Of a stretch of DNA of 49,921 bases, positions 47,306-49,921 are shown piece after piece. This DNA is from a virus. The DNA is taken from the IMG/VR virus record IMGVR_UViG_3300036768_000572, positions 1 to 49,921 of that record. One strand, given 5' to 3'. The position numbers and the translations under genes are program-made. The notes under the pieces were generated by a model. That model was not told the DNA's origin and searched no databases. It saw only the letters and a list, made by a program, of their open reading frames with translations. Every line of letters begins with the position of its first letter. The stretch's first letter is position 1.

Positions 47306-47467
47306 CCCGGACCATTTCCAGCCAACCTAGCGCCAAATTGCGTAGGATTGCGCCAGAGGCACGATCCTCGAAAAGACGGGTCAATGGTCGTCCGCGAGGA
47401 TCGTCGATTCTAGGGCCATTTACGGCGATTTGGCGCCCATAGCGTCTGTTCAGTGTACTGTGTACAC
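47300..47467 (-). repeat. Element B: 168-bp element, partner of 3106-3273
   Basis: Read on the minus strand it starts with palindrome GTGTACACAGTACAC (47453-47467), contains arms GCGCCAAATCG and CAATTTGGCGC (47426-47436, 47330-47340), and ends in TTGACC. Relative to element A the stem change G to A is matched by C to T in the other arm. A second dyad (GTACAC-N4-GTGTAC, 47462-47477) overlaps the first. Its place between terS and terL also fits a packaging (cos/pac) or late-control site. Confidence 0.8.
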
Positions 47468-47477
47468 TTATGTGTAC

Positions 47478-47700
47478 AATGTTCACTGGTTTACCGATTC
47501 GAGCCAAGCGAACTGGCCACGGACCCCTGGGCAGGGAGTTGGCGAACTGGTCGCGGACCCCTGGGCAGGGAGCTCTCGCCAACGGGCAAGGAAACCCCCG
47601 CCCCTATCGCTAGAGGCGGGGGCCATCCCGCTGGAGTCCGCCGTGACCCCAACACAGCGAACTCCCGAGCCATTGTGGCTCGCCGGGGCGGCCCGGTCAA
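47478..47700. other. Gene-free interval: 34-bp direct repeat and G+C hairpin
   Basis: Two 34-bp repeats beginning GCGAACTGG and containing GGACCCCTGGGCAGGGAG (47508-47575), then a hairpin CCCCCGCC/GGCGGGGG (47595-47602, 47615-47622) followed on the minus strand by GTTTCC, which may end the terS transcript. No gene is supported. Confidence 0.6.
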
Positions 47701-47712
47701 CTGGCCCTCCGG

Positions 47713-48040
47713 GAATAAATTCACGGCCTGACCAGGGTATGGCACTTTCCCCCCGATCCCCCCCACTATTCCCCCCCTATTCCCCCCTTTTATTCTCTGA
47801 GAGAGATATATTATTTATTTATCTATTCTGCGCATGCGCAAGAGATACTGTACAGATGTAGATACATGTACTGATCAGGTGGACAGATTTGTTCTTTCTG
47901 AGGGTGGTACATACCCTGGTCAGTTGGTGAATTTATTCTTTCTGAGGGTGGTACATACCCTGGTCAGTTGGTGAATTTATTCTCTCTGGGGGGGAATAGT
48001 GGGGGGGAGGGGAATAAATTCACCGGCTAACCAGGGTATG
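47713..48040. repeat. Cluster of four 29-nt repeats around G/C tracts and an AT-rich core
   Basis: Copies at 47713-47741 (plus), 47910-47938 and 47954-47982 (minus, inside a 44-bp tandem duplication) and 48012-48040 (plus), all of the variant ending ACCAGGGTATG or its ACC(C/T) equivalent. Between them: C-tracts with CACTATTCCCC (47742-47787) and mirror G-tracts (47987-48010), an AT-rich core (47806-47826) and the palindrome TGCGCATGCGCA (47829-47840). Could be origin, packaging site or operator hub. No gene is seen. Confidence 0.8.
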
Positions 48041-48059
48041 TATACCTCCCTCCGACAGG

Positions 48060-48584
48060 TCAACTGAAGCTGGCGTACCGGTTGCGGGACACCACTCCCC
48101 GGCTCTTCCGCTGGTTCGCTCCCTCAGAAACCACGGGTGCGGCTCCCTTCGAGGAGGTCGGCGTCAGGCCGAGGTCGGTCAACAGCAGCCGGATGTTGTA
48201 ACACACCCGGCTCCGCTCAGGGATCAGGGGGTGCATCTTCTCTCCGTGCAGCCCTGGTACCATCAGCCGCCCCTGGAGTTCCATGTCCAGGGCGTGCAAC
48301 TGGTCGTGCAGGCGGCAGAGCATCTCGACGGAGGGCATGTAGTGCGGGGTCAGCATTCCCCTATCCCTCAGAAGGGAGCAATACTGCTCCCACCTGAGCT
48401 TCCCCTCCTTGCCCAGCGTGTGAGGAGCCTCCGGGATGATCTGGACGACCTCCTCCTCAGAAGGGGCGTCAATCATCGTCTCCTCGACCAACTTCGGTGA
48501 CGGAACTGGAACCTCAATGGGCTTCCAGCTTGCTTCCTTTCGTGACGGCTTGCGAGGTGTCTTCAGCTTGCTCGGTCGTCGCAT
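48060..48584 (-). CDS. terS: Terminase small subunit, P27-like (174 aa)
   Basis: The middle, EGKLRWEQYCSLLRDRGMLT, PHYMPSVEMLCRLHDQLHAL, then PLIPERSRVCYNIRLLLTDL, GLTPTS, follows the pattern of P27-family small terminases (W..Y...L...G.LT ... LGLTP.S). The N-terminal 25 residues are basic, the next 30 acidic. ATG 48584 follows GGAG and lies just after the promoter at 48626-48653. It recognises the packaging site and recruits TerL. It is transcribed separately from terL. Confidence 0.82.
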   Translation of the reverse strand: MRRPSKLKTPRKPSRKEASWKPIEVPVPSPKLVEETMIDAPSEEEVVQIIPEAPHTLGKEGKLRWEQYCSLLRDRGMLTPHYMPSVEMLCRLHDQLHALDMELQGRLMVPGLHGEKMHPLIPERSRVCYNIRLLLTDLGLTPTSSKGAAPVVSEGANQRKSRGVVSRNRYASFS

Positions 48585-48607
48585 CGAATTTCTCCAAATG
48601 GGGTGGG

Positions 48608-48653
48608 GAAAACGGCACGTTTTCGAGTGTACACCGTGCCGACCGAGCGTCAA
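48608..48653 (-). promoter_or_regulatory. Promoter and dyad upstream of terS
   Basis: Minus strand TTGACG (48648-48653), 16-nt spacer, TACACT (48626-48631). A dyad with arms GAAAACG and CGTTTTC (48608-48624) covers the transcription start, an operator position. Confidence 0.7.
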
Positions 48654-48789
48654 CGGGAAAACGACCCTTGCAATACTGTTGTCGTAAATTCTCGACGCCG
48701 AAGCCGGTTTCTTACGGGTGCCTGGTCCCTGGATACCCCCCCGTTCATGTTATGGCATAAGGGTTTACGGCGATTGGTCAATTATTAAG

Positions 48790-49130
48790 GTTAAGATGGT
48801 ATGGACGGGAAGGATTAGGCGGATTGGGAAGGATGCAACGGACGCAGCGGATTGGACGGATAGGATGGATAGGTAAGACCTAGGGATTGTAGGGATTGTA
48901 GGGATTGGATGGATTGTAGGGATTATAGGGATTGGATGGATTGGATGGATTGGATGGATTAGGCGGATTGGGTGAATTGGACGGATCGGGAAGGATGGGT
49001 GAACTGGATGGATTAGGCGGATTAGGCGGATTGGGAAGGATGGGAAGGATGGGACGGATACAACGGATAGGACGGATAGGTAAGACTTAGGGATTGGATG
49101 GATTGGGAAGGATTTGACGGCCGGTTCCCA
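48790..49130 (+). repeat. GGATTGGAT-type minisatellite
   Basis: Irregular tandem units of GGATTGGAT, GGATTAGGC, GGAAGGATG and TAGGGATTG across ~340 bp; a run of four perfect GGATTGGAT-like units lies near 48930-48960. No start codon with SD or other gene is seen between terS and the promoter at 49171. Confidence 0.85.
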
Positions 49131-49170
49131 ATACTTACGATAATTTAATGCTAGGGGAAGGATTTAACAG

Positions 49171-49231
49171 TTGACTGACGCTGCGACGATACGTCTAATC
49201 TTGGTAGACAGTCTCGACACGGTGTCGAGAC
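49171..49231 (+). promoter_or_regulatory. Strong rightward promoter with 10-1-10 palindrome
   Basis: TTGACT (49171-49176), 17-nt spacer, TCTAAT (49194-49199). A perfect palindrome with arms GTCTCGACAC and GTGTCGAGAC and one central base (49211-49231) lies at about +6 to +26, the same placement as at 1399-1459 but unrelated in sequence. Confidence 0.85.
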
Positions 49232-49261
49232 ACTGATAACTTTGATTGGGGAGTGTGAGTG

Positions 49262-49579
49262 ATGTTGGAATTGACTGGCAATGAATTCGTCGGTTTGTTC
49301 GGTGATGACTTTAGGGATGCGCTGCTGAATGCAATTCAAGCATACCCCGAAGCGGTTGGCATGGTGGCGTTCACCAATTGTGACCTTTCGTCACGCTACT
49401 GCGGTCGGCGTTTCGCGATCCTGTACGGACCTACCTGTACCATCACTCCGGAAGTCTTTGAGACGATCCGGACAACAGGTCAATGTCCCGTCCGTCCACC
49501 CGCCGGTCATGCGTGGCAATACCGTGTTGACGGGTATTGCCATCGCGATCAGTTGATTGCCGAGTTGACCACCAACTAA
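49262..49579 (+). CDS. Hypothetical protein (105 aa)
   Basis: Not recognised. ATG 49262 follows GGGGAG at eight bases. The product is soluble: a helical N-terminus (MLELTGNEFVGLFGDDFRDA, LLNAIQAYPEA), then a Cys-containing beta segment (NCDLSSRYCGRRFAILYGPT) and DGYCHRDQLIAEL. First gene of a two-gene operon under the palindrome-bearing promoter; similar in size and setting to the small genes at the left margin. Confidence 0.72.
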   Translation: MLELTGNEFVGLFGDDFRDALLNAIQAYPEAVGMVAFTNCDLSSRYCGRRFAILYGPTCTITPEVFETIRTTGQCPVRPPAGHAWQYRVDGYCHRDQLIAELTTN

Positions 49580-49591
49580 GGGGGAATGACG

Positions 49592-49873
49592 ATGCGAGAG
49601 TTTACCGAGTCCGACATCGAAGCCGATCCGCTGGGGCGCGATCGGTTGTACGTCTTCAAAGACGATCTAGTACACTCACCGTTGGGGTTCATGCGTCAGG
49701 GGCGGATGGAAACTGCGACAGGATATGGGAAGCGGCTGCGCACGCCGTACATGGTACGGTTTAACGGCCGTCTCTACCGGATCCGCTGCGCAGTGTTCGG
49801 GAATGTCGGAACGTGTTGGTTTACGTTCCGGTGTGACGGTGTAGAACGGACGGTCATTGTCGACATCCTGTGA
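49592..49873 (+). CDS. Hypothetical protein (93 aa)
   Basis: Not recognised. Of two adjacent in-frame ATGs, 49592 is seven bases from AGGGGG while 49586 is one base from it. The protein appears beta-rich (YMVRFNGRLYRIRCAVFGNV, CWFTFRCDGVERTVIVDIL) after a charged N-terminus. Second gene of the operon; a hairpin overlaps its stop. Confidence 0.7.
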   Translation: MREFTESDIEADPLGRDRLYVFKDDLVHSPLGFMRQGRMETATGYGKRLRTPYMVRFNGRLYRIRCAVFGNVGTCWFTFRCDGVERTVIVDIL

Positions 49874-49893
49874 CTACCTTTACAACGGTAGTC
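49872..49893 (+). terminator. Hairpin at end of the right-edge operon
   Basis: GACTACC (49872-49878) pairs with GGTAGTC (49887-49893), 8-nt loop, overlapping the stop codon; no T-run. Possibly part of a compound terminator with the palindrome that follows. Confidence 0.5.
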
Positions 49894-49901
49894 AGAGCGG
49901 C

Positions 49902-49921
49902 CGGCCAGGTGCACCTGGCCG
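49902..49921. repeat. Perfect 20-bp palindrome at the last base
   Basis: CGGCCAGGTGCACCTGGCCG reads the same on both strands and ends exactly at the window end. It may be a strong hairpin terminator, a physical or assembly break at a hairpin, or coincidence of the cut. Confidence 0.8.

Larger units (their letters stand above)
6122..48372. repeat. Dispersed octamer TCTGAGGG / CCCTCAGA, 24 exact copies
   Basis: Exact copies start at 6122, 7902, 8913, 10092, 12753, 12852, 20323, 21042, 22732, 24209, 24464, 26851, 27415, 32879, 36428, 36476, 38464, 40154, 40419, 43399, 47897, 47941, 48121 and 48365: twelve in each orientation, mostly inside genes. The extended consensus is YTCTGAGGGR, and a dozen or so one-mismatch copies exist. 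By composition about two exact copies would be expected. Confidence 0.75.

Noticed and set aside
47794-47826. Promoter in the AT-rich core between terS and terL
   Set aside because: TATATT-like hexamers occur but no TTGACA-like partner at proper distance on either strand; noted rather as a possible unwinding region.
1-49921. Integrase, repressor-integrase lysogeny module or transposase
   Set aside because: No tyrosine or serine recombinase catalytic pattern or transposase DDE motif was found; the only small helix-turn-helix protein (3739-4065) lacks a catalytic domain.
1-49921. tRNA or rRNA genes
   Set aside because: No cloverleaf with a GTTCRANNC T-loop and CCA acceptor end was recognised by eye; the structured elements at 3.1 and 47.3 kb do not fit a tRNA.

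Overview
The window reads as a nearly complete genome of a tailed, siphovirus-like bacteriophage (HK97-type head and long flexible tail). No bacterial housekeeping genes, tRNAs, rRNAs, CRISPR arrays or integrase are visible. Almost all coding is on the minus strand. GC is high, genes are tightly packed, and starts are mostly preceded by clear Shine-Dalgarno (SD) sequences and TTGACA/TATAAT-like promoters. The host cannot be read from the sequence; a Planctomycetota-like host is a weak guess from overall gene style and the GGATTGGAT-type minisatellite.

Layout. (1) Left margin (1-3.3 kb): GC-rich minisatellites, three clusters of a 14-bp iteron, and small genes on both strands behind strong promoters that each carry a perfect palindrome near +1. 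(2) 3.7-6.5 kb: a leftward operon of unknowns ending in a small helix-turn-helix gene beside the largest iteron cluster. (3) 6.6-12.2 kb: accessory genes (HNH nuclease, sulfotransferase, DUF1599/Nmad1-like protein, exported thioredoxin-like protein, papain-like protease, lipoprotein, two membrane proteins) that may include an unusual lysis/envelope cassette. (4) 12.1-20.7 kb: replication/recombination block: primase-helicase, family A DNA polymerase, Vsr-like nuclease, ssDNA-binding-like protein, Sak4-like ATPase, CsrA, family 4 uracil-DNA glycosylase. (5) 20.9-23.8 kb: the one rightward operon of the core, headed by a UvrD-like helicase. (6) 23.8-47.2 kb: the leftward late region: terminase large subunit (with a mini-intein in its P-loop), portal, ClpP-like protease, major capsid protein, connectors, tail tube, tail chaperones with a -1 frameshift, tape measure, a 1758-residue tail protein and a glycosyltransferase. 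(7) 47.2-49.9 kb: an 834-bp gene-free gap, terminase small subunit, a minisatellite, and two small rightward genes ending in a palindrome at the last base.

The most unusual content is regulatory. A 29-nt asymmetric motif (GAATAAATTCAC ... ACCNNCCTATG) occurs nine times: five times just before or over minus-strand gene starts and four times clustered between the two terminase genes. A 168-bp element is present as two diverged copies facing each other at 3.1 kb and 47.3 kb. A dispersed octamer, TCTGAGGG, occurs 24 times, split evenly between strands. Iterons are spaced exactly 17 or 27 bp apart. The Vsr-like nuclease has its ribosome site buried in a long stem overlapping its own promoter, and the capsid gene shows its SD in a hairpin loop of the kind CsrA binds, in a phage that encodes CsrA. 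Hairpins follow the capsid, a second head protein and the tail tube gene, where they could set expression ratios.
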